Shown in pieces: positions 45,331 through 55,113 of a DNA stretch of 64,000 bases; the stretch's first letter is position 1, and every line of letters begins with the position of its first letter. Origin of the DNA: Pseudomonadota bacterium (GTDB lineage: Bacteria; Pseudomonadota; Gammaproteobacteria; Acidiferrobacterales; Acidiferrobacteraceae); contig JAKARW010000002.1 of NCBI GenBank assembly GCA_021819125.1, forward strand, positions 1-64,000, read 5' to 3'. The notes under the pieces were generated by a model that did not search any database, was not told the origin of the DNA, and was given only the letters and a program-made list of their open reading frames with translations. Position numbers and translations under genes: made by a program.

Positions 45331-45462
45331 GGTGGTTAATCTCCTGCAAACGATACGTGGGCCGCGCGGGGGCCGGAGGCGGTATAAGGTGGGGCCTGCA
45401 GATCGGCCATCATTGCGCCCGGTGCCGTCATACCGTCCGCAGGCTCCACGCCGTACGTGAGG

Positions 45463-45478
45463 GGCAAATCCCGTGCCA
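45463..45478 (-). promoter_or_regulatory. Sigma54 promoter of iscU-type gene: TGGCAC-GGGAT-TTGCC
   Basis: -24/-12 match on minus strand. Confidence 0.85.
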
Positions 45479-45510
45479 CTTAAAAAAGCCAGCCCGCGTG
45501 AGGCCCGGCC

Positions 45511-45526
45511 TGTCGGCTCATCGACA
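45511..45526. promoter_or_regulatory. NifA UAS TGTCGGCTCATCGACA
   Basis: TGT-N10-ACA. Confidence 0.82.
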
Positions 45527-45550
45527 ATACCCGTACATAATGTCCGTGTT

Positions 45551-45566
45551 TGTCGCATACGAGACA
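45551..45566. promoter_or_regulatory. NifA UAS TGTCGCATACGAGACA
   Basis: TGT-N10-ACA. Confidence 0.82.
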
Positions 45567-45741
45567 AACCCCGGGGCGGATAGGCCGAAACCACGGATGG
45601 TCCGTTGGGGCCGCAAGCGGCGGGTAAACACACTCGATAGGGGCAACAGCAAGACTTGGGGACACATCTTGCAAGCGGTACGTAAATTGCCTGATGTCGC
45701 GCTAGAATCGGAAATCAGGGGTGTCTGATGGGAATGGAGTC

Positions 45742-47349
45742 ATGACCAAGCGGCCAGAAACGAATGCGCCAAGGCAGATGCTCGCCATGTACGAGATCAG
45801 TAAGGCCCTCAACTCCTGCACCGACCTCGCCAAAAATTTGCGGGCGACCCTCGAAATCCTGGCGTCTTATCTGCACATGCAGCGCGGCATGGTGGCGCTC
45901 GTGCAGGACGACGGGGCCTTGCAGACGGTGAGCGCCCACGGCCTGAGCCGTCAAGAGAAGGACCGCGGGCGCTACCTGAGGGGCGAAGGCATCATCGGAC
46001 GGGTCCTGAAGACCGGTCTGCCCATGGTCATACCGGACGTGGCCGACGAACCGTTGTTTTTGAACCGCACGCAGTCGCGGGATCTCGGCGAGGGGAGCGC
46101 GATCGCATTCATCTGCGTGCCGATCAAGGTGGATCGCGAGACAGTCGGGGTATTGAGTGTGGACCGCGAGGCCGATGCCGGACAGCGGGCCACGCGCTTT
46201 GAACAGGACGTGCGCTTCCTGAAGATGGTCACGATCCTGATCGGACACGCAGTCAAGCAAAACCGCGTGATCGCCGCCGAACGCGCCGAGCTGTTGTCGG
46301 AAAAACATCGACTCGAGACCGCCTTGAAGGGCCGCTACAGCATCGACAACGTGATCGGCCATGGCAAGCGCATGCAAGAGGTGTTCGCGGAGGTCCACAA
46401 AGTGGCGCCGGGGCGCGCCACCGTGCTTTTGCGCGGCGAATCGGGGACCGGAAAGGAGATGATCGCGCGCGCCATTCATTATCTGAGCCCACGCAAGGAC
46501 AAGCCCTTCGTGCGCGTTAATTGCGCGGCGCTCACCGAGACCCTGCTCGAATCCGAACTCTTCGGCCACGAAAAGGGGGCCTTCACCGGCGCCTCGCAAG
46601 AGCGCAAAGGGCGCTTTGAATCCGCGCACGGCGGTACGCTCTTTTTAGACGAGATCGGTGAGATCTCGCCGGCCTTCCAGACAAAGCTCTTGCGCGTGCT
46701 CCAGGAGCGTGAATTCGAACGGGTCGGCGGCAACAAGTCGATTCGGGTCGACGTGCGCCTGATATGCGCCACCAACCGCGACCTGGAAGCGGCGATCGCC
46801 GATGGCACGTTCCGCGAAGACCTCTACTATCGCATCAATGTCGTGGCGATCTTCCTGCCGCCGTTGCGCGAGCGCCACGAGGACATCCCGTTTTTGGTCG
46901 AGCATTGCCTCGAGAAATTCAACCGGGAGAACGGCCGGCGGGTGCGCATAGCGCCGGAGGCTATGCGCACCCTCCTGCAATGCAACTGGACCGGCAACGT
47001 GCGCGAGCTCGAAAACTGCGTGGAGCGCTCCGCAACCATGGCGCAAGGCGAGGTCATCGAACTTCCGGACCTCTCCTGTCAGCAGGGGAAGTGCTTTTCG
47101 GGGGTGCTGCAGGAAGGCTTTGGCGCCAAAGGCGCGGCCCATTCCCTGGCCCGCATGGACGCGCGCCCCGGTGTGCCGGCCATGGGGAGCGACGCCGCGC
47201 CGCCTCCGGGCTCCGAGCGCGAACGCCTGATCTGGGCCCTCGAGCAATGCGGATGGGTCCAGGCGAAGGCCGCGCGTCTTCTCAACCTCACGCCACGACA
47301 GGTCGGCTACGCCTTGAAAAAGCATGCCATCCCGCTGCGACGCCTCTAA
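45742..47349 (+). CDS. nifA: NifA sigma54-dependent activator
   Basis: GAF domain, [36 protein letters not shown]-terminal [24 protein letters not shown]. Confidence 0.93.
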   Translation: MTKRPETNAPRQMLAMYEISKALNSCTDLAKNLRATLEILASYLHMQRGMVALVQDDGALQTVSAHGLSRQEKDRGRYLRGEGIIGRVLKTGLPMVIPDVADEPLFLNRTQSRDLGEGSAIAFICVPIKVDRETVGVLSVDREADAGQRATRFEQDVRFLKMVTILIGHAVKQNRVIAAERAELLSEKHRLETALKGRYSIDNVIGHGKRMQEVFAEVHKVAPGRATVLLRGESGTGKEMIARAIHYLSPRKDKPFVRVNCAALTETLLESELFGHEKGAFTGASQERKGRFESAHGGTLFLDEIGEISPAFQTKLLRVLQEREFERVGGNKSIRVDVRLICATNRDLEAAIADGTFREDLYYRINVVAIFLPPLRERHEDIPFLVEHCLEKFNRENGRRVRIAPEAMRTLLQCNWTGNVRELENCVERSATMAQGEVIELPDLSCQQGKCFSGVLQEGFGAKGAAHSLARMDARPGVPAMGSDAAPPPGSERERLIWALEQCGWVQAKAARLLNLTPRQVGYALKKHAIPLRRL

Positions 47350-47456
47350 CCGAGTCATGTCGGAAAGCCGACCTTTTTGCGTGCACCGTGTCAGCCGCGT
47401 CGCAAAACGCACGCGCCATGTACGGCAAAGACCGCCGCACGCGCACGAATCGGGCC

Positions 47457-47472
47457 TGGTACGCTCATTGCT
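47457..47472 (+). promoter_or_regulatory. Sigma54 promoter TGGTAC-GCTCA-TTGCT upstream of the lrv-type gene
   Basis: One mismatch to -24 element, exact -12 and spacing; near-UAS TGTCGGAAAGCCGACC at 47358. Confidence 0.75.
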
Positions 47473-47562
47473 TGGGAATAGCGAGATCGCAAAGACCGGC
47501 GCGCCCCGGGGCGTAACGGGGCGTTTCTCGCAATGTAAGCGGCCTTAACGCGGAGGTGACCC

Positions 47563-48195
47563 ATGACGACGGACAAAACGACCTGCGCGGTAAGACATGA
47601 TTCCGGCCTAGGGAAGGAATGCGTGGATTGCCGCATCCGCGGGGCCCCGTGGCCGGCCCAGTGCCATCCAGGATCCATGTGTCCATTTGCCCGCCGCACT
47701 ATGGGCGTCCACCGCTTTTTCCGGGGCAACCCCTCGTTTGGCACGCGTTGCGCCACCCCCGAGTGGCCCGATCGAGTCCGCCGGGCGGCCGTCGCTCGCG
47801 CCCACCCCTATTACGCCTCGGAACTTCTCCACGACCCGGACCGGCATGTACGCCGCCAAGCGGTCAAGCGCGCGCCGCTTGGCCAGATCTTGCCGCTGCG
47901 CGAGGATGCCTGCGCGCTCGTGCGGGTTGCGGTGGCGCGCCGACTGTTCGGAAGCGATCTCATCATCATGATGGACGATCCGGATCTTACCGTCCGACGC
48001 ATCGTGGCTTCGCGCGTCACAACACACATGCTGCCGCTCATGCTCGGCGACAACGACCCCCATGTCCGACGGGTCCTGGCGCGACGCATAGACGCATTTT
48101 GGCTTACGGTCCTTGCCGAGGATCCCACGGCCGACGTCCGAGCGATCGTAGCCGGCCGCCTGCAATGGGCCGTGTCGGCGATGTGCTCGGATTAG
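47563..48195 (+). CDS. LRV-type (leucine-rich repeat variant) 4Fe-4S protein, nif-associated
   Basis: N-terminal cysteines CVDCRIRGAPWPAQCHPGSMC then degenerate LRV repeats (DPDRHVRRQAVKRA, DPDLTVRRIVASRV, DNDPHVRRVLARR). Confidence 0.8.
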   Translation: MTTDKTTCAVRHDSGLGKECVDCRIRGAPWPAQCHPGSMCPFARRTMGVHRFFRGNPSFGTRCATPEWPDRVRRAAVARAHPYYASELLHDPDRHVRRQAVKRAPLGQILPLREDACALVRVAVARRLFGSDLIIMMDDPDLTVRRIVASRVTTHMLPLMLGDNDPHVRRVLARRIDAFWLTVLAEDPTADVRAIVAGRLQWAVSAMCSD

Positions 48196-48277
48196 ACCAT
48201 GTGCCGGTTTGCGTCCTCGCATGGCCGGGGCGGGCAACGAACCGGCCGCGACCGGCCGCACGTCGGGTGGCCTGACC

Positions 48278-48652
48278 GTGAATGACGCCCGCCACGGTGG
48301 GAAAGCGTCCCCGAATCATGTGGCGGCGCCCCCCATCCATCCCAACGATGTCGACAGGCGGCGTATCCTACGACTGCTGAAGAACCGCCGTCGTTACCGC
48401 TACGTCACGCCCACGGTGCTGCCTGGCCCCGAAGGCTACATCGTACGCAGCCCTTGCTGTTCACGCACGGTCGATCACACCGGGGGCATCATAGACGTCG
48501 CCTGGCTACGCTTTCGCAGCGGCCATAACGTCTGGCATCTCTACCGGCGCGACCACGTCACCGATGCGTGGGTGATCCAAAGCGCCCAGCCAAGCCTTGT
48601 CGAGGCCGTAGCCGAGCTTAACGCCGACCCCGCCCGCGTTTTCTGGACGTGA
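48278..48652 (+). CDS. Hypothetical protein following lrv-type gene
   Basis: ORF containing SPCCSRTVDHTGGIIDVAWLRF...WHLYRRDHVTDAW; start uncertain (track start 48209; GTG at 48278). Confidence 0.5.
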   Translation: MNDARHGGKASPNHVAAPPIHPNDVDRRRILRLLKNRRRYRYVTPTVLPGPEGYIVRSPCCSRTVDHTGGIIDVAWLRFRSGHNVWHLYRRDHVTDAWVIQSAQPSLVEAVAELNADPARVFWT

Positions 48653-48717
48653 GATGGCATAATATCGAACAGGCTTGGGATTCCCCATCAAGTCGCGGGG
48701 GCGAGGTCGGTTTCGTA

Positions 48718-48746
48718 TTGACCGGCCTCACGAGAATTCTTAAGAT
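48718..48746 (+). promoter_or_regulatory. Sigma70-type promoter TTGACC-N17-TAAGAT upstream of rusticyanin-like gene
   Basis: 5/6 -35, 4/6 -10, 17-bp spacer. Confidence 0.6.
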
Positions 48747-48771
48747 GGGAAATTGATCCTTCTTGCGGTAA

Positions 48772-49425
48772 TTGAGCGTGCGTCTTTCGGTCGTCTTCGT
48801 CTTTCTTATGCTTGCCGCCCCCGTAAGTTTCGCAAAGACCCTGGGTACCGTGAAAAAGCCCGCCATGCCCATGGCGATGGCAGACGGCGAGATGCATGTC
48901 GTGGCTCCGACGATCCCCTGGGCGCAGGCCAAAACCGCGTGGCAGTCTTCGCGAAAAACAGGTGAGCGTCATGGGTCCGATGCCGTTATGTTTCCCGGCA
49001 AGAAGGTGGTGATCACCGTGATCGCCAACGCCCCGCACCACCCGGACATGAGCTTCGAGGCCGGGGGCCTCACGAACCCCACGCTCTGTGTGTCGCAAGG
49101 GGCGCATGTCACCCTGAGACTCATCAACATGGACTATGGTCCGGGCATGGCCCATGGTCTTGTCATCACCTCGGCCAGCCCCCCCTATCCGCTCCAGATC
49201 GGGCGGCACCCGCCCGCCATGCTGGCTCGTATCGGTGCATTGGCGCCGCGGTCTAGCATTCACCTGCGCGATGCGCATTATGCCAAGGCCACGGTCCACT
49301 TCGTCGCGCGGCGCGCGGGCACGTACTACTACGTCTGCCCCATTCCCGGCCACGCCTTGGCGTTCCACATGTATGGGCGCCTTATCGTGACCCCGTCGCC
49401 TTCGCGGATGCCCCCTCGATGTTGA
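48772..49425 (+). CDS. Rusticyanin-like exported cupredoxin
   Basis: Signal peptide; NPTLCVSQGAHVTLRLIN, MAHGLVIT, AGTYYYVCPIPGHALAFHMYGRLIV with His/Cys/His/Met copper ligand pattern; TTG or GTG start. Confidence 0.82.
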   Translation: MSVRLSVVFVFLMLAAPVSFAKTLGTVKKPAMPMAMADGEMHVVAPTIPWAQAKTAWQSSRKTGERHGSDAVMFPGKKVVITVIANAPHHPDMSFEAGGLTNPTLCVSQGAHVTLRLINMDYGPGMAHGLVITSASPPYPLQIGRHPPAMLARIGALAPRSSIHLRDAHYAKATVHFVARRAGTYYYVCPIPGHALAFHMYGRLIVTPSPSRMPPRC

Positions 49426-50032
49426 GGACGCGGCGCCCATAGAGCAGCAGCGCCTGCAAGGCCCTTTGATTGTCGGCGTCCTTAAGAAGAGTCCACAGTC
49501 CGGCCAGTCCGCCGCCTGGATGCGGGGCTTGGGCTAGCTCCTCCTGAAGTCGCTTGCTGCCCTTCGCCGCGTCCGGCAGAACACCGCTTGCCGCCACACA
49601 CTCGAAGAGGTCGAGCAGTGGCGGCAGAGCCTTTAGGGTACGATCGACGAGCGCGGGGGTAAGACGCTCCTCCAGCCGCTCCCATATGCGGGCATAGCGG
49701 CCATCGTCGACGCGCGTGACATGATCCAGGACGGTCATGGTCTGGCTTGCAAGACCGACGAGTCTCGTCACGAGGTCGTCGGTCAAGGCGTCCTCGGCCG
49801 CCCCCACGAGGCGGGCCAGCCGCGCCAGCCGGGCGAGATCGCCGGAGGCCGCGAGTTCACCTATAAGCGGCAAGACCTCCGAGATATGATGGCGCTGCAG
49901 ATCGTCCAGCATATCGAGTCCCTGGCTCGCCGCCTGAGTGAGGCGACCCACCATCTCGTCGGTCAATGTCTCGAATCCGGCCTCGATCAGGACGGCGGCC
50001 GCACTTTCCACGTTCGCGTTATCGGTAGACAT
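49382..50032 (-). CDS. DUF1641 protein
   Basis: DDLQRHHISEVLPLIGELAASGDLARLARLARLVGAAEDALTDDLV and position next to sqr. Confidence 0.75.
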   Translation of the reverse strand: MSTDNANVESAAAVLIEAGFETLTDEMVGRLTQAASQGLDMLDDLQRHHISEVLPLIGELAASGDLARLARLARLVGAAEDALTDDLVTRLVGLASQTMTVLDHVTRVDDGRYARIWERLEERLTPALVDRTLKALPPLLDLFECVAASGVLPDAAKGSKRLQEELAQAPHPGGGLAGLWTLLKDADNQRALQALLLYGRRVLNIEGASAKATGSR

Positions 50033-50044
50033 GGCAGTCGCTCC

Positions 50045-51181
50045 TTACAACAGGCCGCGTACGCTGTTCCAGTACAAGCGATTGTAAGCGAGCTTGAACC
50101 AGTGGATGGCGCGTGTCGGGGGCCGGGGCTGGGGGGGATTCTTGTAGTCGAATGACGCATAGGTGGCGCGATCCTTGCCAGCCTCTATGAAGCAAAAGAC
50201 CTTGCCTTCATAGGTGCGCATGGCCCCGCCCTGGGTGGCGAGCCGCGCGAGATTTTCGCCCAACACTTCGGCCTCGTAATGCGCCGTGGAGCCGGCCTTG
50301 CTGATCGGCAGATTCGTGGTGTCGCCGAGCACAAACACATTCTCGCGGCCCTCCATGGCGAGGGTCGCGCGATTGGTGGGTATCCATCCCGAGGTCCCGA
50401 GCTTATTCTGCTCTATGACCTCCATACCCTTATGGGGCGGAACGGCTATCAGAAGGTCAAACTCCACGACGCTCCCCTCTTCGCTATGCACGCGCTTTTG
50501 GACCCCGTCGACCTCCTTGGCGTTGAACAGCGTCTCGTACCGCACGCCCATGCGATCGAACTCCGGGGCCGCCCACTTGGCGACATTCTCCAGGGAATGG
50601 ATGCGGCCTATGGGGTAGGTATAGGTAAAGCTCACCTTGTCTAGCAACTCGCGGTCTTTGAAATAATCGTACATCATAAAAGTGAGCTCGAGCGGCACCA
50701 TGGGGCACTTATGCGGCACCCCGGTCACGATGGCGATCCGCCCCCCCTCGAAGGTCCTCAAGGCCTCGGCGGTCTTTACGGCCGCATCCTCCGTATACAC
50801 ATGATGGGCGTTTTCCATGAGGCCGGGAACGGAGGCTGGCACGGGACGCGAGCCCGTACATATCGCGAGATAGTCATAACCGTAAGTCTTGCCGCTCTTT
50901 GCCTTGACCTCGTTATGATCGAGATCGAAGGACTCCACCGGATCGACATGAAAATGAATGGTCGGGTCGAGCAGGGTCTTTTGATCGACATAGAGCTCCG
51001 ATGGGGCCATCTTGCCGAATGCGACATAGAGCAGGCCTGGCTGATACATGTGGCGGGCGCTAGCCGAGAGTAGGGTCACCGACGCGCGCGCGCTGTCGAT
51101 CTCATGGCGAAGCCTGCGCGCAAGATTGTTCGCCAAGATCGTGCCACCCGTCCCGCCGCCTACTATGAGTATTCTTTTCAT
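50045..51181 (-). CDS. sqr: Sulfide:quinone oxidoreductase-like FAD protein
   Basis: ILIVGGGTGGTILANNLAR, YLAICTGSRPVP, GVPHKCPMVPLELTFMMYDYF, FVLGDTTNLPISKAGSTAHYEAEVL. Confidence 0.85.
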   Translation of the reverse strand: MKRILIVGGGTGGTILANNLARRLRHEIDSARASVTLLSASARHMYQPGLLYVAFGKMAPSELYVDQKTLLDPTIHFHVDPVESFDLDHNEVKAKSGKTYGYDYLAICTGSRPVPASVPGLMENAHHVYTEDAAVKTAEALRTFEGGRIAIVTGVPHKCPMVPLELTFMMYDYFKDRELLDKVSFTYTYPIGRIHSLENVAKWAAPEFDRMGVRYETLFNAKEVDGVQKRVHSEEGSVVEFDLLIAVPPHKGMEVIEQNKLGTSGWIPTNRATLAMEGRENVFVLGDTTNLPISKAGSTAHYEAEVLGENLARLATQGGAMRTYEGKVFCFIEAGKDRATYASFDYKNPPQPRPPTRAIHWFKLAYNRLYWNSVRGLL

Positions 51182-51217
51182 AAGTTTATAACTCCTCCCG
51201 CCTTCGACATGAAGACG

Positions 51218-51448
51218 TCATTTGGCCTTGCGCACGCGCAGGTGGTAGACACCACCCTCCTCGGAACTGGATACCAGGGTGTGGCCGACCTTTTTGATCC
51301 ACTCCGGGATATCCTCGGCCGACCCCCGGTCCGTAGACAGAACCTCGAGCTCTTCGCCCACGCGTGCCGCCTTCATCGCGGCGATCAATTCCATAAGAGG
51401 CCCGGGGCAAAAGCTCCCCCGGGCATCGACGATCGTGGCTTCACTCAT
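51218..51448 (-). CDS. tusA: TusA-family sulfur carrier
   Basis: VDARGSFCPGPLMELIAAMKAARVGEELEVLSTD. Confidence 0.9.
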   Translation of the reverse strand: MSEATIVDARGSFCPGPLMELIAAMKAARVGEELEVLSTDRGSAEDIPEWIKKVGHTLVSSSEEGGVYHLRVRKAK

Positions 51449-51463
51449 CAGTTTCCCTTCCCT

Positions 51464-51853
51464 TTAGAAAGTAAGGACATGGCTGCCTTCCAGTTCACTT
51501 AGGAACTTGGTGAGGCCGGTGGGTTTTTCCAGATACGAGACGAGATCAGCCGGGCCCAGGGACAAGACATCCAGGGCCATGGAGCAGGGGTAGATCCGGG
51601 CCGATCCGAGATCGACGGCCTGCGCGAAGAGATCGAGAAACCGCGGGGCGTTGCGCGCCTTCAACGCATGCCCGACATCGCCTTCGGCGGGGGCCTCGGG
51701 GGCACCCTCCCGACGAAAATACGGCAGCGCGTTCATAGACACGAAAATGCCGACATCCGTCCCGCCAGCCGAGGCCACGGCCGCGGTCATGGCGGCCATT
51801 TGCAGCTTCTCGCGGGTTCCCGAGGTCATGATGATACAAATGCGATCGGACAT
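51464..51853 (-). CDS. DsrE-family sulfur-transfer protein
   Basis: MSDRICIIMTSGTREKLQMAAMTAAVASAGGTDVGIFVSM, RIYPCSMALDVL cysteine motif. Confidence 0.85.
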   Translation of the reverse strand: MSDRICIIMTSGTREKLQMAAMTAAVASAGGTDVGIFVSMNALPYFRREGAPEAPAEGDVGHALKARNAPRFLDLFAQAVDLGSARIYPCSMALDVLSLGPADLVSYLEKPTGLTKFLSELEGSHVLTF

Positions 51854-51914
51854 GAGACTCCTTCGTTCAAAATCGTATGAATCAGCACGCGGTGATGGCA
51901 ACGCCACCCGCACA

Positions 51915-51930
51915 GGCAATAGTCGTGCCA
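51915..51930 (-). promoter_or_regulatory. Sigma54 promoter of dsrE-tusA-sqr operon: TGGCAC-GACTA-TTGCC
   Basis: -24/-12 match on minus strand about 60 bp upstream of the dsrE-like start. Confidence 0.85.
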
Positions 51931-52022
51931 CGCGCGACTTTAGGACATTACGGCTCGCGGGACACAATATATAGGATCGAACGCAAGGCCACGGCCGCTT
52001 GACACGGCACCGGTGGCAGTGC

Positions 52023-52040
52023 TGTCATGACACCATGTCA
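52023..52040. promoter_or_regulatory. Overlapping inverted repeats TGTCATGACA / TGACACCATGTCA (candidate FisR-type UAS)
   Basis: Palindromes about 100 bp upstream of the sigma54 promoter. Confidence 0.5.
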
Positions 52041-53402
52041 GAGTTGTCAGTACCGTGTTTCCAGGAGACCGTGCAGTCCTTGATCGACATGCACGAACAT
52101 CCGGCCGTACTCATCGATCGCGCCTACCGCATCGTCGCGGCCAACCGTGCCTATCGCACCACCTACGGGATAAAAAGCGAGCAATTAATCGGCCGCTACT
52201 GCTACGAGGTCTCCCATCATCGTGACACGCCCTGCCACCTGCATGGCGAGGACTGCCCCCATCAGCAAGTATTTGCGCGCAGCGAGGTCCAGCGTGTCGT
52301 GCATACCCATTTCGATGGCAAGGGCCGCCCCGAATATGTCGGGATCAAGGGTCACCCGGTCGTGCTCCCAGACGGCGAGACCTACCTTGGGGAGTCAATC
52401 CAGCGGCTTGCGCCGCCGGAGGCCATGAATTGCGAGGAGATGCGGATGGTCGGGCGGTCGCGCCCCCTGCTGCACGCGATCGATCAATTGAGCCAGGCCG
52501 CGGCAAGTCCGGCGCCGGTGCTGCTCGCCGGCGAAAGCGGGGTAGGCAAGGAACTTGCCGCCCGCTACCTGCATGATCACGGCCTGCGGCGTAGCGGCCC
52601 GTTTGTGGCCATAGACTGCGCGACACTGCCCGAAAACCTATTCGAGAGCGAGATGTTCGGACATGAGCCCGGCGCCTTCACGGGCTGCGTCGGGCGCAAG
52701 ACCGGACTGTTCGAGGACGCGCGTAACGGCACGGTGTTGCTCGATGAAATAGGCGAGATCCCGCTTGCCATGCAGGCCAAGTTACTGCGGGTCTTGGAGA
52801 CCGGGACGTTCCGCCGCGTCGGGGGACACGAGACACTCCATACGGATATCCGGCTCGTGGCGGCCACTAACAGGGATCTCAAAAACGCCGTCGCAACCGG
52901 CCAGTTCCGCGAGGATCTTTATTATCGTATCGCGTGCATCACGATCGCCCTGCCGTCGCTTCGCGAACGCCGCGCGGATATCCCGCTTCTGGTCGAGGCC
53001 CTGCTCGCGCGCATCAACGCCGCCAATGGCCGTCACGCGCGATTGAGCGAGGCGGCCTGGGCGCGCCTCATGCAACACGACTTCCCAGGCAATGTCCGCG
53101 AGTTGCGCAACATTTTGCAGCGCGCCGTCGCGCTCTGTCATGGCCAGGTCATAGAAGCCACAGACCTCGGCCTCGAGGAAACCGCCATCGATATCGACGC
53201 TCTCGCCGCACCGAACTGGGAGGGCCTGGAGCGCGAACAACTCGAGGCGCTCGCCGAACGCTACCACGGCAAACGCCGGGCGATGGCCGACGCCCTGGGT
53301 GTCAGCGAACGGACCCTCTACCGGCGCCTGCGCCGCCATGGCTTTGCGACATCGGGAGAGGACATGAGCCGGCTTTCGAAAAGATCATCAAACCGCCCTT
53401 AA
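52035..53402 (+). CDS. fisR: FisR-type sigma54-dependent regulator (PAS-like three-Cys sensor, AAA+, HTH)
   Basis: C56-x10-C67-x6-C74 in sensor ([22 protein letters not shown]), [54 protein letters not shown]. Confidence 0.82.
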   Translation: MSELSVPCFQETVQSLIDMHEHPAVLIDRAYRIVAANRAYRTTYGIKSEQLIGRYCYEVSHHRDTPCHLHGEDCPHQQVFARSEVQRVVHTHFDGKGRPEYVGIKGHPVVLPDGETYLGESIQRLAPPEAMNCEEMRMVGRSRPLLHAIDQLSQAAASPAPVLLAGESGVGKELAARYLHDHGLRRSGPFVAIDCATLPENLFESEMFGHEPGAFTGCVGRKTGLFEDARNGTVLLDEIGEIPLAMQAKLLRVLETGTFRRVGGHETLHTDIRLVAATNRDLKNAVATGQFREDLYYRIACITIALPSLRERRADIPLLVEALLARINAANGRHARLSEAAWARLMQHDFPGNVRELRNILQRAVALCHGQVIEATDLGLEETAIDIDALAAPNWEGLEREQLEALAERYHGKRRAMADALGVSERTLYRRLRRHGFATSGEDMSRLSKRSSNRP

Positions 53403-53494
53403 AGCCCCGCCTTCCGACCGCACGCGTGGACCTATAATAGATTCTCACCGGCGGGAATGGACCTGCCCGAAGACCCGTCACTTATGGAGGCTTT

Positions 53495-54022
53495 ATGACA
53501 GAACTGGAACGTTTTCGGTCGCTATTCCATCAACAGGTCCTGCACACCTTCGATTACCTGCAGGCGATAAACGAGACTCAATGGCAGGGTATCCCGTGCG
53601 ACTCGCAGGCCCTGTATCTTGGATCTCGCATCAACAAGATCACCATCGCCGCGCTTTCCCGCCATCTGGCGACGACCGAGTCGCACTGGATCAGTCAACT
53701 GCCCTCGATCCCGGCGAACGGAACCATGCCGATGCCGGAGAAAGACCCGGTGATCGAGGCCGCGAAGACCGTCCCTGGCTTTATCGACATCTATGAGCTG
53801 CGCCACCGCAAAAACATGGAACGCCTCACGGCCCTAAGCGCGGGCGACCTCGACAAACCGCTCCTGTTCGCCGGTCGCCACTACACGGGGATGGGCCTAC
53901 TGTGGTCCATTCTAGGCCACCACGCCTACCACCTCGGTCAAATGGATTTGCTGATGCGCCAGCAAGAGGTGACGGCCCCGGAATACATGGAGTGGCGGGA
54001 AAAGGAACGGGTCGTGGGTTAA
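53495..54022 (+). CDS. DinB-family protein
   Basis: Four-helix DinB-like fold with His residues (HLATTESHWISQL, HHAYHLGQMDLLMRQ). Confidence 0.8.
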   Translation: MTELERFRSLFHQQVLHTFDYLQAINETQWQGIPCDSQALYLGSRINKITIAALSRHLATTESHWISQLPSIPANGTMPMPEKDPVIEAAKTVPGFIDIYELRHRKNMERLTALSAGDLDKPLLFAGRHYTGMGLLWSILGHHAYHLGQMDLLMRQQEVTAPEYMEWREKERVVG

Positions 54023-55113
54023 TTCCAGTCCGCCAAGTCCACGAGCGCGCGCAGGCGCGAAAGGGCATCGAGCACATCGGGCTCGTGCGGCGCGCGCACC
54101 GTGGCATGCCCGAGCTTGCGGCCCGCGCGCGCGGTCTTTCCGTAGACGTGCAGATGGGCGCCGGGCACGGCAAGCACCGCCGAGGCTTGAGGCAGGCGGC
54201 CCACGAAATTGACCATGGCCGAGGGCGCGAGCACACGCGTCGCGCCAAGCGGCAGACCGAGCACGGCACGCAGATGATTCTCGAACTGGCTGGTCTCGGC
54301 CCCCTCTATCGTCCAGTGGCCGGAGTTGTGCACCCGCGGCGCCATCTCGTTTGCGAGCAGCGTGTCGCCTTTCTGAAAAAACTCCACGGCCAGCACCCCC
54401 ACATAGTCGAGATGGGCGAGCAGCCGGCCGACGTAGGTCTCGGCACGCGCCGTCATCGGGTCCCCGGGACGCGCTTGCGATTGCGCGAGAACGCCGTTTC
54501 TGTGGATATTCTCGGTCAGAGGGTAGAAGCGCACATCGCCTGCGGCATGGCGCACGGCGACAAGCGAGACCTCCCGATCGAAGGGGACGAAGCCCTCCAG
54601 GATCAATGGCACACCGCAAAGCGCAGCAAACGCGGTATCCGCATCGCCGGTATTGCGCACCACCCGCTGGCCCTTGCCATCGTAGCCCATGGTGCGGGTC
54701 TTCAGGACGGCCGGCCGGCCGGTGACGGCGAGCGCTTGGTCTAGGTCCGCGCGCGTATCGACCGCCACGAACGCCGGCGTCGGTATGCCAAGATCGGTGA
54801 ACAGGCGCTTCTCGTGCCAGCGGTCACGTGCCAGGGCGAGCGCTTTGGGGTGAGGATGTACGGTAACCCGAGAGGCCAGATGGCGAAGGCTCGCCTCCGG
54901 CACATTCTCGAATTCATAAGTCACGACCGCCGCACGCCGGGCCAACTCGTCTAACAGGCGTTCGTCGCCATAGTCGCCACACAAAAGCTCCCCGGTCGTG
55001 CGCGCGCAGGCATCCCGGGCGGGATCCAGAAACAGGCAGTGGATGCCGAGCGGTTGGCCGGCCATGGCCAGCATCCGCGCCAGTTGCCCTCCGCCAAGAA
55101 TGCCGACAATCAT
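54019..55113 (-). CDS. purK: N5-carboxyaminoimidazole ribonucleotide synthase
   Basis: [54 protein letters not shown]. Confidence 0.95.
   Translation of the reverse strand: MIVGILGGGQLARMLAMAGQPLGIHCLFLDPARDACARTTGELLCGDYGDERLLDELARRAAVVTYEFENVPEASLRHLASRVTVHPHPKALALARDRWHEKRLFTDLGIPTPAFVAVDTRADLDQALAVTGRPAVLKTRTMGYDGKGQRVVRNTGDADTAFAALCGVPLILEGFVPFDREVSLVAVRHAAGDVRFYPLTENIHRNGVLAQSQARPGDPMTARAETYVGRLLAHLDYVGVLAVEFFQKGDTLLANEMAPRVHNSGHWTIEGAETSQFENHLRAVLGLPLGATRVLAPSAMVNFVGRLPQASAVLAVPGAHLHVYGKTARAGRKLGHATVRAPHEPDVLDALSRLRALVDLADWN

Noticed and set aside
45658-45673. Possible sigma54 promoter GGGGAC-ACATC-TTGCA upstream of nifA
   Set aside because: -12 element and spacing fit but -24 has two mismatches; not strong enough to list, though the nearby UASs make autoactivation possible
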